Shown here: positions 7,305 through 14,729 of the stretch, piece by piece
Numbering within the stretch: position 1 is the first letter of the stretch
Layout of the letters: every line of letters begins with the position of its first letter
Source: an uncultured Clostridia bacterium
GTDB lineage: Bacteria > Bacillota > Clostridia > Oscillospirales > Ruminococcaceae
Reading direction: 5' to 3'
NCBI GenBank assembly: GCA_945910815.1
Contig: CAMDZD010000007.1
Coordinates: 1-64,000, forward strand
DNA length: 64,000 bases
The notes under the pieces: model-generated
What the model was told of the DNA's origin: nothing
Databases searched by the model: none
Seen by the model: only the letters and a program-made list of their open reading frames with translations
Program-made: the position numbers and the translations under genes

Positions 7305-9139
7305 TATTCAACCGGAATTGTCTTGATAATACCTGCAAGGTACTGCTGAATAGCGAGAGCGTCATTGGCGTTCACACCGTTTTTTGCTCCGTGAACATCA
7401 GCGTTGATTATTCCTTGTGGCTTGAGGACATTTTTTTCTGAATCGCCTACATATGAGGCAATTGCAACGGCATCGGCAATATCAATATTTCCGTCAAGGT
7501 TTGCGTCCCCGTAAAGTATATTGTCTGACGATGTTGCTGTTGTTGTCTTTACAGTTGTGGAAGTAGTTTTTGCAGTTGTAGCTGTTGTAGCAACAGTAGG
7601 CTTTGGAGTGTCTGCGTCAACGATAGTACCGCCGTCAAGATTACTTCCCTCTGTTGAGGCATATGAGGAATAAAATTCGCTGAGTGAAAGACCTGTGCCA
7701 TTGTTTCCGAGAGCTTTCTGATGGTCAAGACCTATATATTTTCCTGTTTCCTGAGTCTGCCAGAGGGATTTTTCAAAGAGTGCATACTTATCTTCTTCCC
7801 ATGTAATCTTACTTCCCTCGGCGAGTGAATACTGGAATCCTGCCCAGAGTCCGCCTGTATCGCCGGAGTTCGTATTGAGACACCAGAAAGTATGGTTGAT
7901 ATGATTTTCAATCATATAGTCACGGAGAAGCTCCATCCATTTCTGATTTTCAGCACCGTCCATATGACCGCCCCATTCACCGATAAGTTCGGGGGCAATA
8001 TCCTCTGCATTTATATATGCCCATGTATCATACCAGTAATCATCAAGGAGAGTCTGTGTTGTGAAATCCTTGTTGAACCAGGTCTGTGGGTAAACAGAAG
8101 GACCGTAATCGTGAGGAGAATAAACAATCTGACTTGTTCCGTGTTTGGGCTTGATAGGATATTCCCTTGCATCTCTGAAATTTCCGCCCCACCAGGCACC
8201 GATATAAGGAGAATTATCTCGTCTGTCAGCGATACCCCAGTAATCTCCGGGCATTGCACCGCTGAGTGACTGTTCAACACCTTCGATAAAAATAAGAGCA
8301 TTGGGGTTTACATCAAGAATAGCATCAGCACATTTTGTTGCAGCATAAGCCCAGTTGTTTTCATCAGTTGAGCCGTCCCATTTTGCAGCCAATGCACCTT
8401 CCTGACCTTTTCCGTGCGGTTCGTTTTTGAGGTCATATCCTATGAGTGTATCGTCATTCTTGTATTTGTTTGCAACCCATACAAGCGTATCTATCCATAT
8501 GTCGGTTGTAATCATAGTGCCGTCAGTAGCTTCCTTGCCGTACCACAAATTATAGTTATGACCTGAATTGTCAGTATGCGGGCTGTGAATGTCGATAAAT
8601 GCCTTTATACCATATTTCTTGCACTTTCCGAGGATAACGTCAAAAATTTCCTCACTGTTTTTGAGAGTCTTACCGTCAGCCTCAAGGAAATCCTTGTTGA
8701 TATTTCCGTAAGTTCCGGCTTTAATTATACCGCCGTTGCCGTCATCTTTATCGACAGGCGGGTCATATGATGCCTGAACGCTTCCGACAGGATTAGGATT
8801 TCCGTTCATCCACGACAGAAGAAGTTCTGTTGAAATAGGGAAACGGATAACGTTAATTCCTCTGTCGGCAACTTCTGAAAGCATATCGTCACAGTCTGCA
8901 CTCCAGAGGTAATGCGGAATTGCTTCACAGCAGTTAAGTCCGAACCAGTTAGCACCGGTAAGCCATACTTCGTTGCCGTCCTTGTCATAAAGTCTGCTTC
9001 CGACAGCGTGGAGCCAGTCATCGTTGCAGTCGTCAACGGCATTTACTGTTCCTGACATCATAGAAACAGCACTTGCCGACACCATAGCTGTAACAGTAAA
9101 CAGGGAAACAAGTTTTTTAGTTATTTTAGAAAACTTCAT
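7304..9139 (-). CDS. Secreted GH5 endoglucanase with C-terminal dockerin
   Basis: A 611-residue secreted enzyme likely to cut beta-1,4-glucan. Residues 1-34 form a signal peptide (KKLVSLF...ASAVSMMSGTVNA). The GH5 catalytic domain follows, with the acid/base Glu in LKNEPHG (about 237) and the nucleophile Glu in IGEWGGHM (about 386). A Thr/Val-rich linker leads to a dockerin (about 540-611) with two calcium-binding repeats: GDANLDGNIDIADAVAIASY and a second, degenerate NADVHGAKNGVNANDALAI. The dockerin implies docking to a cohesin scaffold as in ruminococcal cellulosomes; no cohesin is in this window. It is first in the leftward operon and overlaps the next gene. Confidence 0.92.
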   Translation of the reverse strand: MKFSKITKKLVSLFTVTAMVSASAVSMMSGTVNAVDDCNDDWLHAVGSRLYDKDGNEVWLTGANWFGLNCCEAIPHYLWSADCDDMLSEVADRGINVIRFPISTELLLSWMNGNPNPVGSVQASYDPPVDKDDGNGGIIKAGTYGNINKDFLEADGKTLKNSEEIFDVILGKCKKYGIKAFIDIHSPHTDNSGHNYNLWYGKEATDGTMITTDIWIDTLVWVANKYKNDDTLIGYDLKNEPHGKGQEGALAAKWDGSTDENNWAYAATKCADAILDVNPNALIFIEGVEQSLSGAMPGDYWGIADRRDNSPYIGAWWGGNFRDAREYPIKPKHGTSQIVYSPHDYGPSVYPQTWFNKDFTTQTLLDDYWYDTWAYINAEDIAPELIGEWGGHMDGAENQKWMELLRDYMIENHINHTFWCLNTNSGDTGGLWAGFQYSLAEGSKITWEEDKYALFEKSLWQTQETGKYIGLDHQKALGNNGTGLSLSEFYSSYASTEGSNLDGGTIVDADTPKPTVATTATTAKTTSTTVKTTTATSSDNILYGDANLDGNIDIADAVAIASYVGDSEKNVLKPQGIINADVHGAKNGVNANDALAIQQYLAGIIKTIPVE

Positions 9140-9189
9140 AAAAAATCAAGTCCTTTCATTTTAAATTTATAAAAATCCCTTTTGAATTA

Positions 9190-9218
9190 ATAATAACATT
9201 TTTTTATACAAAAGTCAA
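9190..9218 (-). promoter_or_regulatory. Promoter of the GH5 gene
   Basis: Minus strand TTGACT (9218-9213), 17-base spacer, TATTAT (9195-9190), with a GAAAGGA ribosome site before the start at 9139. Confidence 0.7.
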
Positions 9219-9241
9219 TAATTTCCGTAAAAAGATTTTAA

Positions 9242-9427
9242 GCTTTTACAAATTCAGATATACAAAAGGCATTGACCGAAAATAATACAAGTCTTTCTGA
9301 AATTGACAGAATCAGCATACTGCCTTACGGAGAAACTACGACTCTTAAAAGTGTAAATTTTTTTATAAAGGCTTCATCTGTCTCTGTAATTGCAGATGCC
9401 GTAATGATGCAGAAATATCTGCATTAA
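9242..9427 (+). pseudogene. C-terminal remnant of a dockerin-type protein
   Basis: An open frame of 61 codons without a start. It ends VSVIADAVMMQKYLH and a stop, closely resembling the last calcium-binding helix of a dockerin (pattern D-A-V-x-x-Q-K-Y-L). The preceding residues are ordinary but unrecognised. A stop at 9239 closes the frame upstream. It is probably the tail of a deleted carbohydrate-active gene. Confidence 0.45.
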
Positions 9428-9485
9428 TATTTTTGATTTTTGTATAACGGAAAAACTGCTTGCTGAAAAATATTTTTTCATGATA

Positions 9486-9514
9486 TTGCATTTTAATCCG
9501 ATATGTGTTATAAT
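9486..9514 (+). promoter_or_regulatory. Promoter of the LacI-family gene
   Basis: TTGCAT (9486-9491), 17-base spacer, TATAAT (9509-9514), then GGAAAGGA before the ATG at 9570. Confidence 0.7.
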
Positions 9515-9569
9515 ATAAAGTAAATAATCTTGATATTTAAGTAATTTGTCGGAAAGGAATTAATATCAT

Positions 9570-10577
9570 ATGCAAAAACAGGTAAAAATGGCAGATATTG
9601 CACAGGTTTTAGGTGTCAGTGTAGTTACCGTATCTAAAGCTTTATCCGGAAAAGACGGCGTCGGAGATGAACTGCGGGCAAAAATTATAAGTACAGCTGA
9701 TGAGATGGGCTATCAGGCAAAAAGAAAAATAATTGAAGAAAACAAGATTTTTAAAATCGGAATACTTACACAGCAGAAATTTATTGCAAAAGGTCATTCA
9801 TTTTACTGGAGCCTTTATGAAAAACTGATTTTAAATCTTAATGAAAAAGGTTTTCTGGGTATTCTTGAAATTGTTTCAGATGAAGATGCATTAAGTGCCT
9901 CTCTGCCTAAGCTTATTCAGTCGGAAAAAATAGACGGATTTATTTTAATGGGTGATTTTTCATCTGAATACAGGGATAATCTGATAAATGCAGGTCTTAT
10001 TTTTGTGGGACTTGATACTTTTGATTCAGACTGTCCATATGATACAGTCATATCAGACGGATATTACGGAATGTACATCGCTACAAAGTATCTTTTAAAA
10101 ATGGGACACCGCAAAATCTCATTTGTAGGAACTGTCGGTGCTACTGCAAGCATTACTGACAGATTTTACGGATATTGCAGGGCAATGCGTGAGGCAGGAA
10201 TAAAAACAGATGAAATAATGGCTGTTCCTGACCGTGACAAATCCGGAAAATTAAAAGTTTCTCTGGAAAATGTTTCCGAAATGCCTACCGCATTTGCGTG
10301 CAACTGCGATATGACAGCATATTATCTTATTAATGTTCTGACGGAAAACGGCTATAAAGTTCCCGACGATGTTTCAATTGTCGGATTTGACAACGATTTG
10401 TTTTCCGAAATGGCTCGCCCTAAAATTACTACTTATGCAATAAATCTTGATAAAATGACAAGTGCCTGCGTTGAACAGCTACAATACAGGCTCAAATATC
10501 CGATGAAGCATTTCAGCCATATAATAATAAGCGGTTATTTAATTCAGAGAAACAGCGTTAAAAATATAAGCAAATAA
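9570..10577 (+). CDS. LacI-family transcriptional regulator
   Basis: A 335-residue repressor with an N-terminal helix-turn-helix (MADIAQVLGVSVVTVSKALSG, about residues 7-27) and a periplasmic-binding-protein-like effector domain (about 60-330, with SIVGFDN near the C-terminus). It lies 264 bases upstream of the GH130 phosphorylase gene, in the same direction and separated by its own terminator. The intervening DNA holds palindromes. It therefore probably responds to a manno-oligosaccharide and controls that gene, but no effector can be read from the sequence. Confidence 0.88.
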   Translation: MQKQVKMADIAQVLGVSVVTVSKALSGKDGVGDELRAKIISTADEMGYQAKRKIIEENKIFKIGILTQQKFIAKGHSFYWSLYEKLILNLNEKGFLGILEIVSDEDALSASLPKLIQSEKIDGFILMGDFSSEYRDNLINAGLIFVGLDTFDSDCPYDTVISDGYYGMYIATKYLLKMGHRKISFVGTVGATASITDRFYGYCRAMREAGIKTDEIMAVPDRDKSGKLKVSLENVSEMPTAFACNCDMTAYYLINVLTENGYKVPDDVSIVGFDNDLFSEMARPKITTYAINLDKMTSACVEQLQYRLKYPMKHFSHIIISGYLIQRNSVKNISK

Positions 10578-10594
10578 TTTATATGCTTTAAGTA

Positions 10595-10626
10595 AGCAGT
10601 CCTGAACTTTAAGGACTGCTTTTTTG
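10595..10626 (+). terminator. Intrinsic terminator of the LacI-family gene
   Basis: A nine-bp stem AGCAGTCCT/AGGACTGCT is followed by TTTTTTG. Confidence 0.85.
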
Positions 10627-10703
10627 TTTGTTAACTTAGTTTATATTTGTGAAAATACACAAAAGCAAAACAATAAAATTGTAATTAGTATAGAAAACAC
10701 ATT

Positions 10704-10800
10704 TTTAGCTAAATATACTATTGACATAAAGCTAAATATATGTTATTATATAATCACAGATAAATCGTAAGTTAACTAATCAGAATGATTGGTTAGCTAA
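10704..10800 (+). promoter_or_regulatory. GH130 promoter with candidate operators
   Basis: TTGACA (10721-10726), 17-base spacer and TATTAT (10744-10749) form the promoter. A perfect 10-base palindrome TTTAGCTAAA (10704-10713) lies just upstream of the -35, a related AGCTAAATATA lies in the spacer, and an imperfect inverted repeat GTTAACTAATCA/TGATTGGTTAGC (10771-10796) lies downstream of the expected start. These are plausible LacI-family sites for the neighbouring regulator; that link is an inference. Confidence 0.65.
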
Positions 10801-10841
10801 ACTGAAACTGTACAAAAATTAATTTCAAGGAGAAAAATATT

Positions 10842-11861
10842 ATGAGCAATGTAAAATTAATAACAGAAAATCTTCCGAATATTCCGTGGCAGAATAAACC
10901 GGAGGGAACAGATTCACCGCTTTGGAGATATACAGAAAATCCGATTATAGGACGTAACCCTGTTAAAGGCGTAGCAAGAATTTTCAACAGTGCAGTAGTT
11001 CCCTATGAGGGTAGTTTTATCGGAGTTTTCAGAGGTGAACAGAAAAACGGCATACCATATATTTACCTCGGAAAAAGCAAGGACGGTATTCACTGGAATT
11101 TTGAGGAAAATAAAATCAATTTTGTTGACGAAAACGGAAATTCCTTTATGCCTCCTTATGCTTATGACCCGCGTCTTGTAAAAATAGAGGATACGTATTA
11201 TATTATATGGTGTCAGGACGCTTACGGACCTACTATTGGAATGGCAAAAACTACTGATTTTGAAAAATTTGTAAGAATTGAAAATCCTTTTCTTCCTTTC
11301 AACCGTAATGCCGTACTTTTTCCGAGAAAAGTAAATAATAAATTCCTTATGCTTTCACGTCCGAGCGACAGCGGTCATACGCCTTTCGGTGATATATTTG
11401 TCAGTGAAAGCAAAGACATGGAATACTGGGGACATCACCGCCATGTAATGTCAAAAAGCAGAAACTGGTGGGAAAATTTAAAAATAGGCGGAGGAACTGC
11501 TCCTGTTGAAACAACCGAAGGCTGGCTGTTATTCTATCACGGTGTTACAAATACTTGTAACGGTTTTGTTTACAGTATAGGCGGAGTTATTCTTGATATT
11601 AATGAACCTTCAAGAGTAAAATACCGCTGTTCGGATTTTCTTCTTACTCCTGAAATGCCTTATGAGGAATGCGGATTTGTACCAAATGTATGTTTCCCAT
11701 GTGCAGCTCTCTGCGATGCAGAAACAGGAAGAATTGCAGTTTATTATGGCTGTGCTGACAGTTATGTCGGAATTGCTTTTACAACAGCGGACACTGTAAT
11801 TTCCTATATAAAGGAACATGACAACGCAGACGAAAACGATAAGGAAATTGGCAGACGTTAA
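10842..11861 (+). CDS. GH130 beta-1,4-mannooligosaccharide phosphorylase
   Basis: A 339-residue five-bladed beta-propeller enzyme of glycoside hydrolase family 130. Family members phosphorolyse beta-1,4-mannosides to mannose 1-phosphate. Key features are the segment YAYDPRLVKIED with the catalytic Asp, RNAVLFPRKV, GGGTAPVETTEGWLLFYHG and VYYGCADSYVGIA. There is no signal peptide, so it acts in the cytoplasm on imported oligosaccharides. Length and motifs resemble the Ruminococcus albus mannooligosaccharide enzymes more than the mannosylglucose enzymes, but the exact substrate is uncertain. It is a single-gene unit under the promoter and operators at 10704-10800. Confidence 0.87.
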   Translation: MSNVKLITENLPNIPWQNKPEGTDSPLWRYTENPIIGRNPVKGVARIFNSAVVPYEGSFIGVFRGEQKNGIPYIYLGKSKDGIHWNFEENKINFVDENGNSFMPPYAYDPRLVKIEDTYYIIWCQDAYGPTIGMAKTTDFEKFVRIENPFLPFNRNAVLFPRKVNNKFLMLSRPSDSGHTPFGDIFVSESKDMEYWGHHRHVMSKSRNWWENLKIGGGTAPVETTEGWLLFYHGVTNTCNGFVYSIGGVILDINEPSRVKYRCSDFLLTPEMPYEECGFVPNVCFPCAALCDAETGRIAVYYGCADSYVGIAFTTADTVISYIKEHDNADENDKEIGRR

Positions 11862-11940
11862 AAAAGAGTGCATTTACAGAGAATATGGCAGTACTGAACT
11901 GTTTTAAATAATTTTATAATTCAAGATTTTCTCTTTTTAT

Positions 11941-11984
11941 AAAAATCCCACAGGACTCATAAAAACAGTCTTGTGGGATTTTGC
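11941..11984 (+). terminator. Intrinsic terminator of the GH130 gene
   Basis: AAAATCCCACAGGACT pairs with AGTCTTGTGGGATTTT (one mismatch), closing a short loop. The rest of the gap up to 12080 shows nothing recognisable. Confidence 0.8.
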
Positions 11985-12080
11985 TTGTTTTATAAAATTA
12001 TATATCTTGCTATTAACAAAATAGTTGTTTCAGTTGAAAAAAAATTATAAAATATGCCGAAAACTTAAAAACCTATAAAA

Positions 12081-12113
12081 CCTATTGACAAAATAGGAAA
12101 AACATGATAAACT
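12081..12113 (+). promoter_or_regulatory. Promoter and palindrome of the ABC-CODH operon
   Basis: TTGACA (12085-12090), 17-base spacer, TAAACT (12108-12113). The -35 is inside the inverted repeat CCTATT-GACAA-AATAGG (12081-12097), preceded by a further ACCTAT unit, so a repressor site is likely. A leader of about 130 AT-rich bases follows, with only weak hairpins. Confidence 0.65.
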
Positions 12114-12246
12114 AATATCATATTAATTCAATATAAATGCTCATATATTGGAAATTAATCACACAGATATACAATCTGATTATTTTTTCTGATTGCATAT
12201 TATACTTAACCGATATGAAAAATATATAATAAAGGGGTTAATAAAT

Positions 12247-13167
12247 ATGAAAAAGAAAATTTTAACTTTACTCCTTGCAGGTGCCTTATCATCTGCAATA
12301 TTCACAGGCTGTGGAAATAAACCATCAGAAAACACCGTGAAAATCGCATATCTGCCGATAACTCATTCTCTTGCCGTACTTGAAGAAGCAGAGGAACTTC
12401 AAAAAGAAAACGGCATAAAGATTGAACTGGTGAAATTCGGTTCCTGGCCTGAATTGCTTGATGCACTTAATACAGGAAAGGTTGACGGTGCATCTGTCCT
12501 GATAGAACTTGCAATGAAGTCAAAACAGGAAGGTGTAGGAATAAAGGCTGTTGCACTCGGTCACCGTGACGGAAATGTTGTAATTGTATCAAATGACATA
12601 AACAGTCCTGCTGACTTAAAGGGAAAAACATTTGCAATTCCTCACAGACAATCATCTCACAACATTCTGATGAATGAAACTCTTGCCAAAGGCGGACTTT
12701 CAGTTGATGATATAAATGTAACAGAACTTGCTCCCACTGAAATGCCTTCTGCACTTGCAAGCGGTCAGATTGACGGTTACTGCGTTGCCGAACCTTTCGG
12801 AGCAATGGCAGTTGCAACAAATGCCGGAAAGGTACTTTATTCATCAGAAGAACTCTGGGAGGATTCTATCTGCTGTGGACTTGTGCTGACTGACAGCTTT
12901 ATTGAAAACCGTTCAGATGATGCAAAATCATTTGTTGAGAGCTATAAAAAAGCAGGAAATAATCTTGACAAGGAAACCGCAAAGGCAACTGCAAAGAAAT
13001 ATTTCAAGCAAAGTGATGATGTTCTTGATATTTCATTACAGTGGATTTCATACGACAATCTTGATATTACAGAGGAAACATACAATGCTTTGGTTGAAAA
13101 AGTTAAAGCATACGGATTATCCGACAATCCTCCGGCTTACAGCGAATTTGTAAAAAATGATTATTAA
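12247..13167 (+). CDS. ABC transporter substrate-binding lipoprotein, NMT1/SsuA-like
   Basis: A 306-residue lipoprotein: a basic N-terminus, hydrophobic stretch and lipobox IFTGC place the mature Cys near residue 21. The rest is a type II periplasmic-binding fold of the nitrate/sulfonate/taurine/thiamine-precursor group (VKIAYLPITHSLAVLEEA, LASGQIDGYCVAEPFGAMA). The ATG at 12247 follows AAAGGGG; an upstream in-frame start at 12193 would ruin the signal peptide. It is first in an operon with its permease and ATPase and a CO dehydrogenase. The ligand is unknown; the fold suits small anions or amines. Confidence 0.88.
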   Translation: MKKKILTLLLAGALSSAIFTGCGNKPSENTVKIAYLPITHSLAVLEEAEELQKENGIKIELVKFGSWPELLDALNTGKVDGASVLIELAMKSKQEGVGIKAVALGHRDGNVVIVSNDINSPADLKGKTFAIPHRQSSHNILMNETLAKGGLSVDDINVTELAPTEMPSALASGQIDGYCVAEPFGAMAVATNAGKVLYSSEELWEDSICCGLVLTDSFIENRSDDAKSFVESYKKAGNNLDKETAKATAKKYFKQSDDVLDISLQWISYDNLDITEETYNALVEKVKAYGLSDNPPAYSEFVKNDY

Positions 13168-13184
13168 GGAAACGGGGATTCTGA

Positions 13185-13946
13185 ATGAAAAAAATATTGT
13201 CATTAAAAAATGCTGTTATATCAATTGCAATACTTATCGGAATATGGCAGATTGCATATACTTTCAGCGGATACAGTGATGCATTGTTTCCGTCACCGTA
13301 TCAGTCACTTCTTGCACTTATTGAGATGATAAAAGATGGTTCACTCCTTGAAAATATAAAAACAAGTATGTACCGCTTTTTATCAGGATATGTAACATCT
13401 GTTGTTTCAGCGGTTCTGCTCGGACTTATTCTCGGCAGATTTCCTTCGGTATTCAAATATGTAAATCCGGCTGTACAGCTTCTGCGGCCAATTTCTCCTA
13501 CTGCATGGATGCCGTTTATTGTACTTCTTTTCGGAATCGGAGATACTCCTGCAATAGTTATAATATTCATTGCCGCATTTTTCCCTGTTCTTTTGTCAAC
13601 TGTTTCAGCCGTGGGAAATATTGACCCGATATATTTTAAAGTTGCAAAGAATTTCGGAATCAGACAGCCTCAGCTTACATGGAAATTCATTCTTCCGGCA
13701 GCATTTCCGCAGATTGCAAATGGTATTCATCTTGCAATCGGAACATCGTGGATTTTCCTTGTTGCAGGCGAAATGGTCGGAGCTCAGTCAGGGCTGGGCT
13801 ATCAGATAATTGATGCGAGAAATAATATCCGTGCGGATATTCTTCTTGCAACTATCGTTGTTATAGGCGTTATCGGGATAATCCTTGACGGACTCCTCAA
13901 ATTTATCGAAAACAGAATTATGAAAGCATGGGGTGGTCAGCAGTAA
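13185..13946 (+). CDS. ABC transporter permease, SsuC/TauC-like
   Basis: A 253-residue inner-membrane permease with about six hydrophobic segments and the BPD-type cytoplasmic loop near ILPAAFPQIANGIHLAIGTSW, which couples to the ATPase. It lies 17 bases after the binding-protein gene. Its stop overlaps the next start as TAATG, so permease and ATPase are translationally coupled. Confidence 0.88.
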   Translation: MKKILSLKNAVISIAILIGIWQIAYTFSGYSDALFPSPYQSLLALIEMIKDGSLLENIKTSMYRFLSGYVTSVVSAVLLGLILGRFPSVFKYVNPAVQLLRPISPTAWMPFIVLLFGIGDTPAIVIIFIAAFFPVLLSTVSAVGNIDPIYFKVAKNFGIRQPQLTWKFILPAAFPQIANGIHLAIGTSWIFLVAGEMVGAQSGLGYQIIDARNNIRADILLATIVVIGVIGIILDGLLKFIENRIMKAWGGQQ

Positions 13947-14719
13947 TGTCATACATTGAAGTAAAAGATGCCTGCAAGAAATATTTCCAGAACGGAACTG
14001 AAACAACCGTTCTTGACCATGTTTCACTTGATATAGAAAAAGGCGAATTTATCTGTCTTCTCGGACCGTCAGGCTGTGGAAAAAGCACACTTCTCAACGC
14101 TCTTGCAGGCTTTGAAAAGGTAAACAGCGGAAGTGTTAAAATAAATAATAATGAAGTTACTGAACCCTCTGAAAAGAATATAACCATTTTTCAGAATTAC
14201 GGACTTCTTCCCTGGAGAAATGTTCTGAAAAATGTTGAGCTTGGACTTGAAACAAAAAAGCTTCCAAAAGAAGAACGTCAGAAAATTGCAGAAAAATACA
14301 TAGAACTTGTCGGTCTGAAAGGCTATGAAAAGCGTCACCCGAAACAGCTTTCGGGCGGTCAGCAACAGAGAGTTGCAATAGCAAGAGGTCTTGCAGTTGA
14401 ACCTGATATTATTTTTATGGACGAGCCTTTCGGTGCATTGGACGCAATCACAAGAATGAAACTTCAGGACGATATTCTGAAAATATCACGTGAGGAAAAG
14501 AAAACCATTATATTTGTAACTCATGATATTGAAGAAGCTGTTTTTCTTGCTGACAGAATAGTTGTAATGATGGCTAATCCGGGACGAATAAAAAGCGTTG
14601 TAAAAGTTCCTCTCAGCAATTGCCGAAACCGAACAAGCGAGGATTTTCTCTATGTCAGAGACAAAATTTTTGAACTGTTCAATCTTAAAGCCGATGACTA
14701 TATTGACTATATCATTTAA
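13946..14719 (+). CDS. ABC transporter ATP-binding protein, SsuB/TauB-like
   Basis: A 257-residue nucleotide-binding subunit. It has Walker A GPSGCGKST, a Q-loop at IFQNYGLLPW, the ABC signature LSGGQQQRVAIARGL, Walker B IIFMDEP and switch His in FVTHDIEEA. The ATG at 13946 overlaps the permease stop; an in-frame ATG at 13928 lies inside the permease and has no ribosome site. It ends ten bases before cooS, tying the importer to the CO dehydrogenase. Confidence 0.92.
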   Translation: MSYIEVKDACKKYFQNGTETTVLDHVSLDIEKGEFICLLGPSGCGKSTLLNALAGFEKVNSGSVKINNNEVTEPSEKNITIFQNYGLLPWRNVLKNVELGLETKKLPKEERQKIAEKYIELVGLKGYEKRHPKQLSGGQQQRVAIARGLAVEPDIIFMDEPFGALDAITRMKLQDDILKISREEKKTIIFVTHDIEEAVFLADRIVVMMANPGRIKSVVKVPLSNCRNRTSEDFLYVRDKIFELFNLKADDYIDYII

Positions 14720-14729
14720 GGAGTAAATT

